Shown one piece after another: positions 26,345 through 34,856 of a stretch of 64,000 nt of DNA (positions within the stretch are counted from its first letter, which is position 1; every line of letters starts with the position of its first letter). The notes beneath the pieces were generated by a model. That model had not been told where the DNA came from and searched no databases. It saw nothing but the letters and a program-made list of their open reading frames with translations. Origin of the DNA: Kordia sp. Its GTDB lineage: Bacteria; Bacteroidota; Bacteroidia; Flavobacteriales; Flavobacteriaceae. The translations under genes and the position numbers were made by a program. Where the stretch lies: contig NZ_JAKVBC010000017.1 of NCBI RefSeq assembly GCF_022447245.1, positions 32,963 to 96,962 on the forward strand. The letters run 5' to 3'.

Positions 26345-26704
26345 TTACTGATTAAGTTTTTCAAATTTTATGATTTCTCGTTCTTTTTTGAGGTTTACAT
26401 ATACCTGTGCCATGTAGTGATCTCCATTCTCTAAGCTCATCTCAAACTTGTAATTTTTACCGCTGACAATTTGACTAGAAGCATTTGTAATTTTGGAAAT
26501 AGGAACATCAATTTGTTTAGTTTCTAAAACATATGAAGCTAATTCTTTTACAGTATCATTAGCTTCCACTGCACTCCATCCGCCAACAAGTTCTTTTTTA
26601 GTCTTATTCACGCTAGTTTCATTTGTAGTAGGTTTGGATTCTTTGTTCGTGTTACATTGTATACTAATTATGCATACAATTGCAGCCAATAATAATTTTC
26701 TCAT
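26345..26704 (-). CDS. Small lipoprotein with cystatin-like domain, 119 aa
   Basis: The lipobox is SIQCNTNK after a short signal. The mature part GGWSAVEANDTVKELASYVLE followed by ISKITNASSQIVSGKNYKFEM and HYMAQVYVNLKKEREIIKFEKL matches the cystatin fold, including the Q-I-V-x-G element that in cystatins is the QxVxG inhibitory loop, and the leading GGW. It may therefore inhibit cysteine proteases in the periplasm or outside. The motif is seen directly; the inhibitory role is inference. Confidence 0.7.
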   Translation of the reverse strand: MRKLLLAAIVCIISIQCNTNKESKPTTNETSVNKTKKELVGGWSAVEANDTVKELASYVLETKQIDVPISKITNASSQIVSGKNYKFEMSLENGDHYMAQVYVNLKKEREIIKFEKLNQ

Positions 26705-26721
26705 GATTCTTATTTTATTTA

Positions 26722-27085
26722 TTATTTTAATTTTTCGAATGCGAAGTTATTGTTTATTCCAATATCATTCCAGTATACAATAGCATTTTCAAAAGAAACC
26801 TTTGTAAACAAATAGATACAGCATAGATCATGATATCCATAAATTGCAGTAATTAAGACCTCATTTTTTTCTTTAGGCAGCTCATTGATGAACTTAAAAT
26901 CGATACCTATATCTTGTTTAAACATCGGAGTACCTCCTAATAGTTGAAAAAAATCCGTGAAACGCCCTTGTGAAAATTGTTTTTAACATTTTTTGTAATG
27001 AGGTATGATCAACAAAAAAATCATAGATTTCAATGGTATCAGTTGCATATTTTGTGCTTATATTTTGTATTGAAATGTTATTCAT
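26722..27085 (-). pseudogene. Hypothetical 120-aa gene frameshifted in an A7 tract
   Basis: ATG 27085 opens MNNISIQNISTKYATDTIEI to TRAFHGFF. At seven A (26947-26953 on the plus strand) the frame runs into a stop, while the next frame continues QLLGGTPMFKQDIGIDFKFI to FEKLK at 26722. Removing one base gives a continuous ~120-residue cytoplasmic protein. Between 26926 and 26722 a shorter ORF remains open from an internal ATG. No family is recognised. Confidence 0.5.
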
Positions 27086-27110
27086 ACCAAATCTATAATA
27101 TTAAAATTTT

Positions 27111-27146
27111 AAAATAGGAGTGAGGTTCTCGTGTCACTCCTATTTT
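27111..27146. terminator. Strong bidirectional terminator
   Basis: AAAATAGGAGTGA and TCACTCCTATTTTT form a 13-bp stem with a ten-base loop. On the minus strand it lies directly behind the amidohydrolase stop codon at 27153. Confidence 0.7.
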
Positions 27147-27152
27147 TGTTTC

Positions 27153-28886
27153 TTATTTTTTATAAATTGAAATTCCTTCTTTTATAGTTTCCAATACAAC
27201 TATTTCTTTAATTTCTGATTCTGGAACTTTCAGTGGATTTTTATCTAATATTACAAAATCAGCTAGTTTACCTTTGCTAATAGTTCCTTTCTTATCATCT
27301 TCAAAATGCTGAAATGCAGACCAATCCGTTATTCCTTTCAACGCTTCATAAGGTGTTAATTTTTCACCTTCGCCAATTACTTTACCAGATCTAGATTTTC
27401 GTTCTACAGTTATTCCTACCATTCGCATGAGGTTCGGTAAGGCAACTGGCGCATCTGTATGCACAGTAATTCGTAAACCCCTATCAAGTGCTGTTCTTGT
27501 AGGACTGATTTTATTTCCTAGCTCTTTTCCTATGATTTGGCTATGCCAATCTCCCCAATAGAAGGTATGTAATGGAAATAATGAGGCGATGACATCTAGT
27601 TCTTTAAAATCATCAAGTTGATCTTCCCGAACATATTGTCCATGAATCAATACATTTCTACGATCTTTTTTATCATAATTTTCAGATACTTTCCCCATTG
27701 TTCTAATCATTTGATCCATAGCCGCGTCACCATTTGCATGGGTAATTACTTGCCAATCATTTTTGAAAGCTTTATGGTACAATGCTTCAACGTCACTATC
27801 TTTTGGAATTGCAGGATAGCCTAAATAGCCTTCTTCCGCACCATCAGGCGGAATGAGATAAGGAAGTGTTCTCCAGGCAGTTCTTCCTTGTGGAGAACCA
27901 TCTAAAGTAATTTTCATTCCAGCAATTCGGTATCGATTTGTATAATTTTTAGAGTACCATTTTGTGTTCATTAGTGTGTCAACCACCATATAATCCACAT
28001 AGCTTACTACATCTAGTTTTAGTTTATTTGCTGTAGCCGCATCAGAGAGAAATCCATGGTTTTCAAGAAAAGCTCTACCTTCGTGTGCGGTGGTATATCC
28101 ATAAGACAGTGCCATGTCTTGCCCAGCATTAAAAAAACGTTCTGCGGCTTCTTTTGATTTAGGAGTGAGTGCTTTTCCATAATATGGAATGGCAGCAAGT
28201 TCTTCTAGGACGCCATTTGGTTCGTTTCCATTTTCTCTTCGAATTAGTCCCCCTTCTGGATTTTTTGTTTCTGAAGTTATATTTAACATTTCCAGTCCTT
28301 TGGAGTTTAATACTGCAAAATGACCAGAAATATGAATTATCATTATTGGATATTCTGTTGTCACTTTATCTAAGTCATGTTTGGTTGGGAAACGCTTTTC
28401 TTCCATTACACTATCGTCAAAACCAGCGCCAAAAATCCATCCTGTTAATGCTCTATTTTCAGGGGTATTCCACGCTTTCAATATTTCTATCAAGGCGGGA
28501 ATATTATTTGCACCTGCATCTGGAGGTGGTAGAATTTGAGCTCCGACTGCTTGCGATGAAAAGTTTCCAAAATGTGCATGCCCATCAATAAACCCCGGTA
28601 ACATAGTTTTTCCTTGTAAATCTACCATGTCAGCTTTTCCTTCAAAACGTTTTATTGCTTCGGCTTTACTGCCTGTATAAATGATTTGCCCTTCTCGTTG
28701 CACTACTGCCTCAACATATTCAGGAGAACTACCAGCCATTGTTATGATATCACCTCCAAAGTAAACCGTTTGTTGTAATCGGTAGGGTTCTGCTTTCGGT
28801 GTTTCTTTGGCCGTCTTTTTTGAGTCACTATTACAGGAAGTAAAAACACATGTTACTAGTAAAAGATATGCATATAAGTTTTTCAT
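27153..28886 (-). CDS. YtcJ-like amidohydrolase, lipoprotein (copy 2)
   Basis: Metal-dependent hydrolase of the amidohydrolase superfamily, YtcJ/Amidohydro_3 group, 577 residues. The lipobox is VFTSCNSD. The metal site is visible as PGFIDGHAHFG (HxH), then HISGHFAVLNS, TLDGSPQGRTAWR, ITHANGDAAMDQM, LIHGQYVR and VTVHTDAPVALPN. The C-terminal ISKGKLADFVILDKNPL closes the small beta domain. It starts four bases after the stop of a paralogous gene, so the pair forms one operon from a duplication. The substrate is unknown, possibly a cyclic amide or N-acyl compound in the periplasm. Confidence 0.85.
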   Translation of the reverse strand: MKNLYAYLLLVTCVFTSCNSDSKKTAKETPKAEPYRLQQTVYFGGDIITMAGSSPEYVEAVVQREGQIIYTGSKAEAIKRFEGKADMVDLQGKTMLPGFIDGHAHFGNFSSQAVGAQILPPPDAGANNIPALIEILKAWNTPENRALTGWIFGAGFDDSVMEEKRFPTKHDLDKVTTEYPIMIIHISGHFAVLNSKGLEMLNITSETKNPEGGLIRRENGNEPNGVLEELAAIPYYGKALTPKSKEAAERFFNAGQDMALSYGYTTAHEGRAFLENHGFLSDAATANKLKLDVVSYVDYMVVDTLMNTKWYSKNYTNRYRIAGMKITLDGSPQGRTAWRTLPYLIPPDGAEEGYLGYPAIPKDSDVEALYHKAFKNDWQVITHANGDAAMDQMIRTMGKVSENYDKKDRRNVLIHGQYVREDQLDDFKELDVIASLFPLHTFYWGDWHSQIIGKELGNKISPTRTALDRGLRITVHTDAPVALPNLMRMVGITVERKSRSGKVIGEGEKLTPYEALKGITDWSAFQHFEDDKKGTISKGKLADFVILDKNPLKVPESEIKEIVVLETIKEGISIYKK

Positions 28887-28890
28887 AATT

Positions 28891-30666
28891 TTATTTAGTT
28901 TTCAAATTATTAGATTTAATAATGTTAAAATTACCATTAAAAATGGTCGCTAGTACTTTAATATCTTTGATTTCCATTGGATTAATTTTAAAAGGACTTT
29001 TATCAAGTATTACAAAATTAGCTGTTTTTCCTTCCGCTATTGATCCAATTTGTTCTTCTAAGTTCAAGGTTCTTGCTGCATCAATCGTAATGGCACGCAT
29101 GGCATCATAGACTGAAATTTTTTGATCTTGTGATAGTGCATTGTTTTCAGAAGTTACTCTATTTACGGCTGTCCATGCTAAGGTTAGTGGTTCCATAGGA
29201 GCCATGGAAAAGTCTGAATGAAATGAAACAGGTATTTTTCTTGAGACCAAACTATTAATACGCACTAGATTTTCACCTCGTTCTTTTCCCAGACCTGATT
29301 CACTATATTTGTCTGCTAATGCCCAAAGATAATATGGATTTACAGAAGCTTCTACACCTAATTGTTTAATTTCTTCTGCCATAGCGTCCGTAAAATACCC
29401 CATATGATGTAATGTAAGTCTGTGATTATTTCTTGGATTTCGTTTTTGGTCGATTGCTAAGTAGTCTAATACTTGTTGAATTCCTTTGTCTCCATTTGAA
29501 TGCACATGAATTTTATAGTTGTTGTCCCAATATAGACTAATTTGTTCCTTGAATAAATCTAAAGGAGTCATCCATTCTCCATTGTGTCCATCATCATAGT
29601 TTTCTTTCATTTGCATGAGTTGAGAATAAATAGCACCATCAGAAAAGAGTTTTACCTGTTTAGGTAAAAAATGAATATTATCAGTACTATAAGTATTTTC
29701 TAGGGTTTCCATAAATGCCATTGCTTGTTCATTTCCTCCTTTCATACTAAATAGCTGAGTTCCACTTGGAATTAGATATACATCATACGGTGGATTTTTT
29801 TCCATTTCTTTTTTCAGAAGAGCCAATTCTCCATCAAAATCTGAACTTGGAAAGCCAGGTTCTGCCACAGTGGTAATTCCATTTTTTTGAATCAGTTGTG
29901 TCATCATTCCTAATCCTTCCATATAGCGAACTGGCTCAAGCATGATTGGAGCCATCTTTGGAACCAATGCCAGCCATCCACCTTCATAAAAGTGTCCTTT
30001 TTCCCATTCAACTTGAGGGTTTCCTTTAAAATCTTCTTCTTTGATTCCAAGTAATTCTAAAGCAGCGTCATTTAAATAAATTTCGTGAAAAGAACGATGA
30101 ATAATACCTACCGGTTTATCTTTTGTGATGCTATTGATAATTGCTTTGGACAGTTCTCCATGCCATAATTGATGGTATCCCCATATGAAATACATTTCTC
30201 CTTCTTTTGCATTATTAGTAATTGAAGCAGTAATTTTATCAATATACTCTTTATGTCCCGTAACTCCTTTTTTTGTTCCGTTGGGTAGAACCCAATCGTA
30301 TGGAGCTATAATCTCATTGGGAAGCATTGTTGCAGCTAAAGAAGGGTGCACGTGTGGTTCAACAAAACCAGGCATCATGGTCTTCCCTTTTAGATCATGT
30401 TTTTTTGCATTTGGAAATTTTTTATGCGCATCATCTAACGATCCTGTATATACAATCTCTTTATTCTGTGCTACAACTGCCTCTTCTGTTGCAAATGTTT
30501 CCCCATCCATAGTGATTATATCACCCCCAAAGTATAGTGTTATATTAGGATCTATTTTTTCGCTTGACGTTGACGTTCCGTTTTTTGATTCTTTCTCGTC
30601 ACAACTTGTTAAAAAGAAGGTGATCAATACTATAATAGAAACTTTTTTTAAATAAAATATTTTCAT
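28891..30666 (-). CDS. YtcJ-like amidohydrolase, lipoprotein (copy 1)
   Basis: A 591-residue paralogue of the next gene with lipobox FLTSCDEK. The metal-binding pattern is PGFVEPHVHPS (HxH), IIHRSFHEIYLND, VKLFSDGAIYSQ, IHVHSNGDKGIQQ, TLHHMGYFTD and VSFHSDFSMAPM, and the closing motif IAEGKTANFVILDKSPF. Compared with copy 2, the first loop reads EPHVHPS rather than DGHAHFG, and the sequence has diverged widely, so the two should act on different substrates. Both are lipid-anchored and co-transcribed; a small lipoprotein and a VOC protein lie just upstream. Confidence 0.85.
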   Translation of the reverse strand: MKIFYLKKVSIIVLITFFLTSCDEKESKNGTSTSSEKIDPNITLYFGGDIITMDGETFATEEAVVAQNKEIVYTGSLDDAHKKFPNAKKHDLKGKTMMPGFVEPHVHPSLAATMLPNEIIAPYDWVLPNGTKKGVTGHKEYIDKITASITNNAKEGEMYFIWGYHQLWHGELSKAIINSITKDKPVGIIHRSFHEIYLNDAALELLGIKEEDFKGNPQVEWEKGHFYEGGWLALVPKMAPIMLEPVRYMEGLGMMTQLIQKNGITTVAEPGFPSSDFDGELALLKKEMEKNPPYDVYLIPSGTQLFSMKGGNEQAMAFMETLENTYSTDNIHFLPKQVKLFSDGAIYSQLMQMKENYDDGHNGEWMTPLDLFKEQISLYWDNNYKIHVHSNGDKGIQQVLDYLAIDQKRNPRNNHRLTLHHMGYFTDAMAEEIKQLGVEASVNPYYLWALADKYSESGLGKERGENLVRINSLVSRKIPVSFHSDFSMAPMEPLTLAWTAVNRVTSENNALSQDQKISVYDAMRAITIDAARTLNLEEQIGSIAEGKTANFVILDKSPFKINPMEIKDIKVLATIFNGNFNIIKSNNLKTK

Positions 30667-30688
30667 AAGTAGTTATTTTTTTGTTTTG

Positions 30689-30883
30689 TTAAAGTCGTCC
30701 TCCGTTATAAAGATCCAAATCTACATGTGGACGAACTTTTGGTCCATTTGGCCCCCAAGTTACATTGAGTCCTACATCAGTTGCCCATCGCGGGTTACTA
30801 CAACTATAAAATAAGCTTGATGATGTCAATATAAACAGTACAATATATATTTTTTTTGAGGTTTTTAAATTGAATTTTCTCAT
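30689..30883 (-). CDS. Small lipoprotein, 64 aa
   Basis: A basic N-terminus (RKFNLKTSKK), a hydrophobic core and lipobox LFYSCSNP are followed by a short tail VGLNVTWGPNGPKVRPHVDLDLYNGGRL, which looks like a two-strand hairpin. The size and tail resemble tiny Bacteroidota lipoproteins of unknown role. It precedes the amidohydrolase pair by 22 bases and probably shares their transcript. Confidence 0.6.
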   Translation of the reverse strand: MRKFNLKTSKKIYIVLFILTSSSLFYSCSNPRWATDVGLNVTWGPNGPKVRPHVDLDLYNGGRL

Positions 30884-30908
30884 ATAAAATTATCATGAAT
30901 TTTTAAAA

Positions 30909-31724
30909 TTAATTAAAATGTTGAACGGCAAATATAGCACCAGAAGGATCTTGAAAAATTGCAACCTTACCGTCTCTTATTTTTTGATTTGGAGCCAATA
31001 ATGTGTAACCCTTTAATTCTTTTACTTTGGAAACTAAAGAATTGATTGCCGTAAATCGTATGTATGGAACCCATTGCGAACTTTGATTTGTTATAGGGTT
31101 TTTAAGCATGCCCGCAACTGTAGTTTCATTTAATATAAAACTCCAATACGGTTTATTGTCATATTCAGATTTAACAGTATTGACATCAAAAGCATTCTGG
31201 TAAAAATCAGAAGATTTTACAGGATCATCGGACCAGAGTTCAATGCCAATCCAATTCCCATCAATCTTAGAAGTGTCTTGCAATTCTGAAAAACTATTAG
31301 TGGACATTAAACAGAATTCCTCACCCATATTTCCTTCAAAGACAACTTGCTTACCTTTCCCAGGAATTTTAACAGGAGGTAACACTACTTTTGCTCCATT
31401 ACTCATGACCGACTTTATTCTTTTATTCAGTTCTTCATTACTTAATGGCATAGCGGAAATCCATGTCGAGTTTTGTGCGCTTTTAATTTCTGTCATTCCT
31501 CCAATAACCTTATTTTGGTTATATATGATTGTGTATTTAAAACCTTTACTATTTGTGTCTACATACGTCCATCCAAATAAATTACTGTAAAAAGATTTAG
31601 AAGACGCTAAGTCTGGTGTGATTAATTCATGCCATATACTTTTTTGATCATTCGATACTTGTAAAGAATAGTTATCGATGGTTACACTCGATATGCATAA
31701 AACTAAAAGAGTTAGATATTTCAT
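30909..31724 (-). CDS. VOC-family (glyoxalase/bleomycin-resistance fold) protein with signal peptide
   Basis: The 271-residue protein has two VOC beta-alpha-beta-beta-beta units. The first begins IWHELITPDLASSKSFYSNLFGW, the second NWIGIELWSDDPVKSSDFYQNAF and ends VAIFQDPSGAIFAVQHF. Metal-ligand positions (first His in WHEL, Glu near the ends) are partly present. An N-terminal signal peptide (LTLLVLCISSVTI) suggests export, which is unusual for the fold. It heads the minus-strand group with the small lipoprotein and the amidohydrolases. The role is unknown. Confidence 0.8.
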   Translation of the reverse strand: MKYLTLLVLCISSVTIDNYSLQVSNDQKSIWHELITPDLASSKSFYSNLFGWTYVDTNSKGFKYTIIYNQNKVIGGMTEIKSAQNSTWISAMPLSNEELNKRIKSVMSNGAKVVLPPVKIPGKGKQVVFEGNMGEEFCLMSTNSFSELQDTSKIDGNWIGIELWSDDPVKSSDFYQNAFDVNTVKSEYDNKPYWSFILNETTVAGMLKNPITNQSSQWVPYIRFTAINSLVSKVKELKGYTLLAPNQKIRDGKVAIFQDPSGAIFAVQHFN

Positions 31725-31799
31725 ATTTTGTATTTACTAAATTTAATGTTTGTTAAATGATTTACTAATAGTGATTACAATTCCTCAAAAGTTATAATA

Positions 31800-32150
31800 A
31801 ATCCGTTGATTATACATAAAAAGGCAAAACTTGATTCCTCTTTTTGGTGTAAGTTATAGTCATAAATGAGACCAACGCGAGTTGTTGTTAGCGTCTACTC
31901 ATGTTTAAATTCAGCTCCCAGACCTATCAAGAATCTTGAGTCGCTTTTCAGGTTTTTACAACAACACTAGAATACCAAAGAATGGATAAGATCGTTCTAA
32001 CAATTCTTTATTTCCATTTTATTTAAAAATATTTTCAATAATGTCATTTTACATACCTACAGCCCACTTATTATGAAACCAATAATCAAAATTTGCCGAC
32101 AAGAAGGAAGTACTAGCTACTCTTTTTCAATTAACTTTGACTTTGGATAA
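31800..32150 (-). pseudogene. Heavily decayed outer-membrane barrel gene
   Basis: The minus strand of this seemingly empty stretch reads SFLSANFDYWFHNKWAVGM, TAA, NDIIENIFK, TAA, NGNKELLERSYPFFGILVLL, TAA, KPEKRLKIL, then in another frame GLGAEFKHE, TAG, TLTTTRVGLIYDYNLHQKEESS. These fragments follow the order of a common flavobacterial barrel-type protein family (F-DYWF-x-x-KWAIG-x-HND / ER-x-P / GxGxEF / xRxGxxYxxxL). With four or more stops and one or more frameshifts it is plainly dead. It accounts for most of the gap 31725-32288. Confidence 0.55.
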
Positions 32151-32288
32151 ATAGGTATAATCTAAACTCAAAGATAAACTTTTTAATTCCCTTACTTTGA
32201 TATGAATCAAAATGCTTTGATTTCATGGGCTTTCGTTTGAAATGAATTTGAAAAAGGATAGACTTAAAATAAAAATTAATTTCGATAG

Positions 32289-32936
32289 TTAGTCTAATTT
32301 TCCGTTGCGTGCTTGATTTTTCATGTCGTCATTCGCATAGATGGCAAGCTCAACACGTCTATTTTTTGCTCTATTTGCCTCATCATTTGGGTATTTTGGA
32401 TGGGTTTCTCCATACCACTTAACACTTAGTCTAGAAGCATCAATTCCTTGTGAGATAAAATAATTAGAGACTGCTTTGGCTCTTTTTTCAGATAAAGAAT
32501 AGTTGTATTCAGCAGCTCCTGAATCGTCAGTATGTCCTTCTATAAGAATATTTGTATCAGGATAGCTTTTGAATACTTGGGCTGCAGCCGATAAATCACT
32601 TAAGTAGCTGCTACTAAGTTCGGAAGAATTAATTTTAAAAGCCAAACTAGAATCAAATGTCATATTAATACCTTCTCCAACTCTATTTACTTCAGCCGAT
32701 GGGATTGCTTGCGAGAGTTCTCTAGCCTGTTTATCCATTTTTTTACCAATAAGGTTTCCAGCAATGCCTCCAATAGTTGCTCCTGCCAAGATACCCCATA
32801 TATTACCTTTTGTTACGGTTGCTCCTAGAAGTGCTCCACCAGCAGTACCAGCAATAGTTCCTTTTTGTTGTTTGTTAAGTGTTCCGCAGCCTACCAGAAG
32901 TAGTGCAGATAACGATAGTACGATTATTTTCTTCAT
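32289..32936 (-). CDS. OmpA-family lipoprotein with glycine-zipper segment
   Basis: The 215-residue lipoprotein (lipobox LLVGCGTL) has a glycine-zipper region GTIAGTAGGALLGATV and GILAGATIGGIAGNLIG, which can insert in or pack on the outer membrane. It is followed by a peptidoglycan-binding OmpA_C domain with NILIEGHTDDSGAAEYN, LSEKRAKAVSNYF and ANRAKNRRVELAI. The key Asp and Arg of the diaminopimelate pocket are present. It probably ties the outer membrane to the cell wall. A TPR protein gene lies immediately upstream on the same strand. Confidence 0.88.
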   Translation of the reverse strand: MKKIIVLSLSALLLVGCGTLNKQQKGTIAGTAGGALLGATVTKGNIWGILAGATIGGIAGNLIGKKMDKQARELSQAIPSAEVNRVGEGINMTFDSSLAFKINSSELSSSYLSDLSAAAQVFKSYPDTNILIEGHTDDSGAAEYNYSLSEKRAKAVSNYFISQGIDASRLSVKWYGETHPKYPNDEANRAKNRRVELAIYANDDMKNQARNGKLD

Positions 32937-32961
32937 TTTGTATATGTTAGGTTAGTATATT

Positions 32962-33786
32962 CTAGTTGCATACAAGTGCTAAAAACATATCTTTATTCAT
33001 ATTATTAGCGCCAAGGCGTTTTGAAGTATTGAGATCTTCGCAGACCATTTCTTTTTCCGAAGGAGTCATTTTAGAGCGAAGTTCTTGTGCTCTTTTTGTT
33101 CCATATTTTGCTTCAAGCATACGCAACCTCGTATTTGCGCGAGCAATTGCCAATTCTTTATTATTTGGATCGAGTCTTTTGGCAACATCATAACTTTGGA
33201 ATGCTTTGTCAAATTGTTTTAATGTGGAATACATCGTTCCTTCTTGTACTAAATATTTTACACTATTTGGATCCATCGCTTTGGCTTTATTAAGATATTC
33301 TTGTGCAGTCGTTATATCATTTAGTTGACGTTCATACAAAGCTGCCATTAATGCATAGTTGGAAGCACGCTCAGCAGTATTTTGATTTTTTTCTGTAAGT
33401 TCGATTACTTTTTCAATAGAAGCTTTATATCCAGCGATATTTCCAATTTTACTTTGTGCAACAGCCTTTTGAAAATGACCGTTTAGGCTTTTATTTTTGG
33501 TGATTTTCAGAGCTTTGTCTGCTTCTGTAATTGCCTCTTGATATCTTTCTAGACCGTTGTAAGCCTGTGCTTTTCCTACAGCAGCAGCTTCTTTTGCATC
33601 TTTGGTTCTGCATTTAGATGAAAAAGTTTCAAAAATAGCAAGTGCATCTTCATACATTCCAGACTTAAGAGTACTTTGAGCAGTTTCTAGGGAAGATCTA
33701 CATTTTTTACCCATGGTAAAGGTTTGTGCATAATTTTGTGTTGATATTAAAAAGACTACTATAAAAAAGGTTAGTTTTAGTTTCAT
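32962..33786 (-). CDS. Periplasmic tetratricopeptide-repeat protein
   Basis: A signal peptide ending near NYAQ is followed by about six TPR units across 274 residues (GMYEDALAIFETFSSKC, AQAYNGLERYQEAITEADKAL, RASNYALMAALYERQLNDI, YLVQEGTMYSTLKQFDKAFQSYDVAKRLDPN). The C-terminal ~50 residues contain two Cys and lie outside the repeats. It is upstream of the OmpA lipoprotein at 25 bases, and the pair may act together at the cell wall. Confidence 0.8.
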   Translation of the reverse strand: MKLKLTFFIVVFLISTQNYAQTFTMGKKCRSSLETAQSTLKSGMYEDALAIFETFSSKCRTKDAKEAAAVGKAQAYNGLERYQEAITEADKALKITKNKSLNGHFQKAVAQSKIGNIAGYKASIEKVIELTEKNQNTAERASNYALMAALYERQLNDITTAQEYLNKAKAMDPNSVKYLVQEGTMYSTLKQFDKAFQSYDVAKRLDPNNKELAIARANTRLRMLEAKYGTKRAQELRSKMTPSEKEMVCEDLNTSKRLGANNMNKDMFLALVCN

Positions 33787-33806
33787 AATGATATTTTAAT
33801 ATGGAG

Positions 33807-34454
33807 TTAATAATTTTTATTCTCTTTCATTTTGGAAGTAATTTGTTCTTTGAGGATGTTTATGTTTAGCTTAAAATCTTCTTGAATCGAATCTAAAATC
33901 TGATGTACTTTTTTCATTTTTAAAGCGAAAAAAATATTTAAGACACCAAAAAGAATTAAAAGGACTGAAATCCAAAAAATGAGTGTCATGCCAGAAAATT
34001 CAGGATTTTGCATTATTAGAAATGCTAACAAAATACCACAAATTCCAAATATTAGTGAAATCCACCAATCTTTTACTTGGTATTTTTTTAGTTCAAATGC
34101 ATAGGAAATTGCATCAACAGATCGTATGAAAATTAAAAAACATACGATTCCAGATAATAAAATGTGTGTAATTTTTGGGTTTAGGATAAAAAGTAAACCC
34201 ATTCCAATTTGCGAGATTGATAAAATAGTAATATTGAAATACAAGGTCTTTTTGTCAGATTTTTGAGACATGGTAAAAAGATCGAAAATTCCAGAAACTA
34301 AAAGAGAAATTCCTATGCAAAATACAAATGTTTCAAGAGTCTCGGTGGTATTGAACATCCAATAACTGCCAATTAGTATAAATAAAATTCCAACAAGTAG
34401 AGGAACATACCATTTTTTGTTCAACTGTTTGAATATTCTTGATTCTTCAATCAT
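33807..34454 (-). CDS. HdeD-like DUF308 membrane protein
   Basis: The 215-residue protein has six predicted transmembrane helices in three helix pairs (LLVGILFILIGSYWMF, FCIGISLLVSGIFDLF, GLLFILNPKITHILLSGIVCFLIFI, SLIFGICGILLAFLIM, LIFWISVLLILFGVLNIFFALKMK) and an amphipathic C-terminal tail. The repeat of FILIG / ISLLVSGI pairs is typical of DUF308/HdeD proteins, which in enterobacteria are acid-stress linked. The specific role here is unknown. It is probably the first gene of a unit with the TPR and OmpA genes. Confidence 0.8.
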   Translation of the reverse strand: MIEESRIFKQLNKKWYVPLLVGILFILIGSYWMFNTTETLETFVFCIGISLLVSGIFDLFTMSQKSDKKTLYFNITILSISQIGMGLLFILNPKITHILLSGIVCFLIFIRSVDAISYAFELKKYQVKDWWISLIFGICGILLAFLIMQNPEFSGMTLIFWISVLLILFGVLNIFFALKMKKVHQILDSIQEDFKLNINILKEQITSKMKENKNY

Positions 34455-34856
34455 AATTGCTAAGTGTTGGTTAGTTAATTTTTATTGAAAGAAAAAACAT
34501 GCTTAACGCAAGGTAAATACATTAAATAAAAGTAAAAAAATAAATATTAATAAGAAAAGTTTTAATTTTTACTTTTGATAGATTGACTTTGTGTTTTGAT
34601 TGTATCTTTTATTTAAAAAAATGGCCTTCATTTATTTTTTTATCATTTTTACATTATTAATTGTTACAACAAATATTTAATAATTAACAAGTTAAGTAAT
34701 TTATTCGAAAAAATGATTACATGTATTACACTAAAATTTTATGTGTCAAAAATCGTGTAAATTTTTTATTTAAATTTAATCTAAATAAATTTTGATAATC
34801 AGATTATGTCAAATACATTTGTATTTTAATTAAGATTTAATCTAAATAATATCTAA
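34455..34856. promoter_or_regulatory. Divergent promoter region with TTTAATCTAAAT repeats ahead of the imelysin operon
   Basis: This 402-base AT-rich gap contains no gene. For the plus-strand operon, TTTG (34791-34794), a 19-base spacer and TACATTTG (34814-34821) match the Bacteroidota promoter. TTTAATCTAAAT occurs at 34775-34786 and again at 34836-34847, flanking the promoter, with a partial ATATCTAAAT at 34849-34858 overlapping the start codon. A related TTTAATCTAAAA lies at 24743. Paired sites around a promoter suggest a repressor, plausibly an iron-responsive one given the genes. The regulator is inference. Confidence 0.55.

Noticed and set aside
30185..30655. 156-aa plus-strand ORF inside the first amidohydrolase
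   Set aside because: Lies wholly antisense to a gene with clear metal-binding motifs and is a typical shadow frame.
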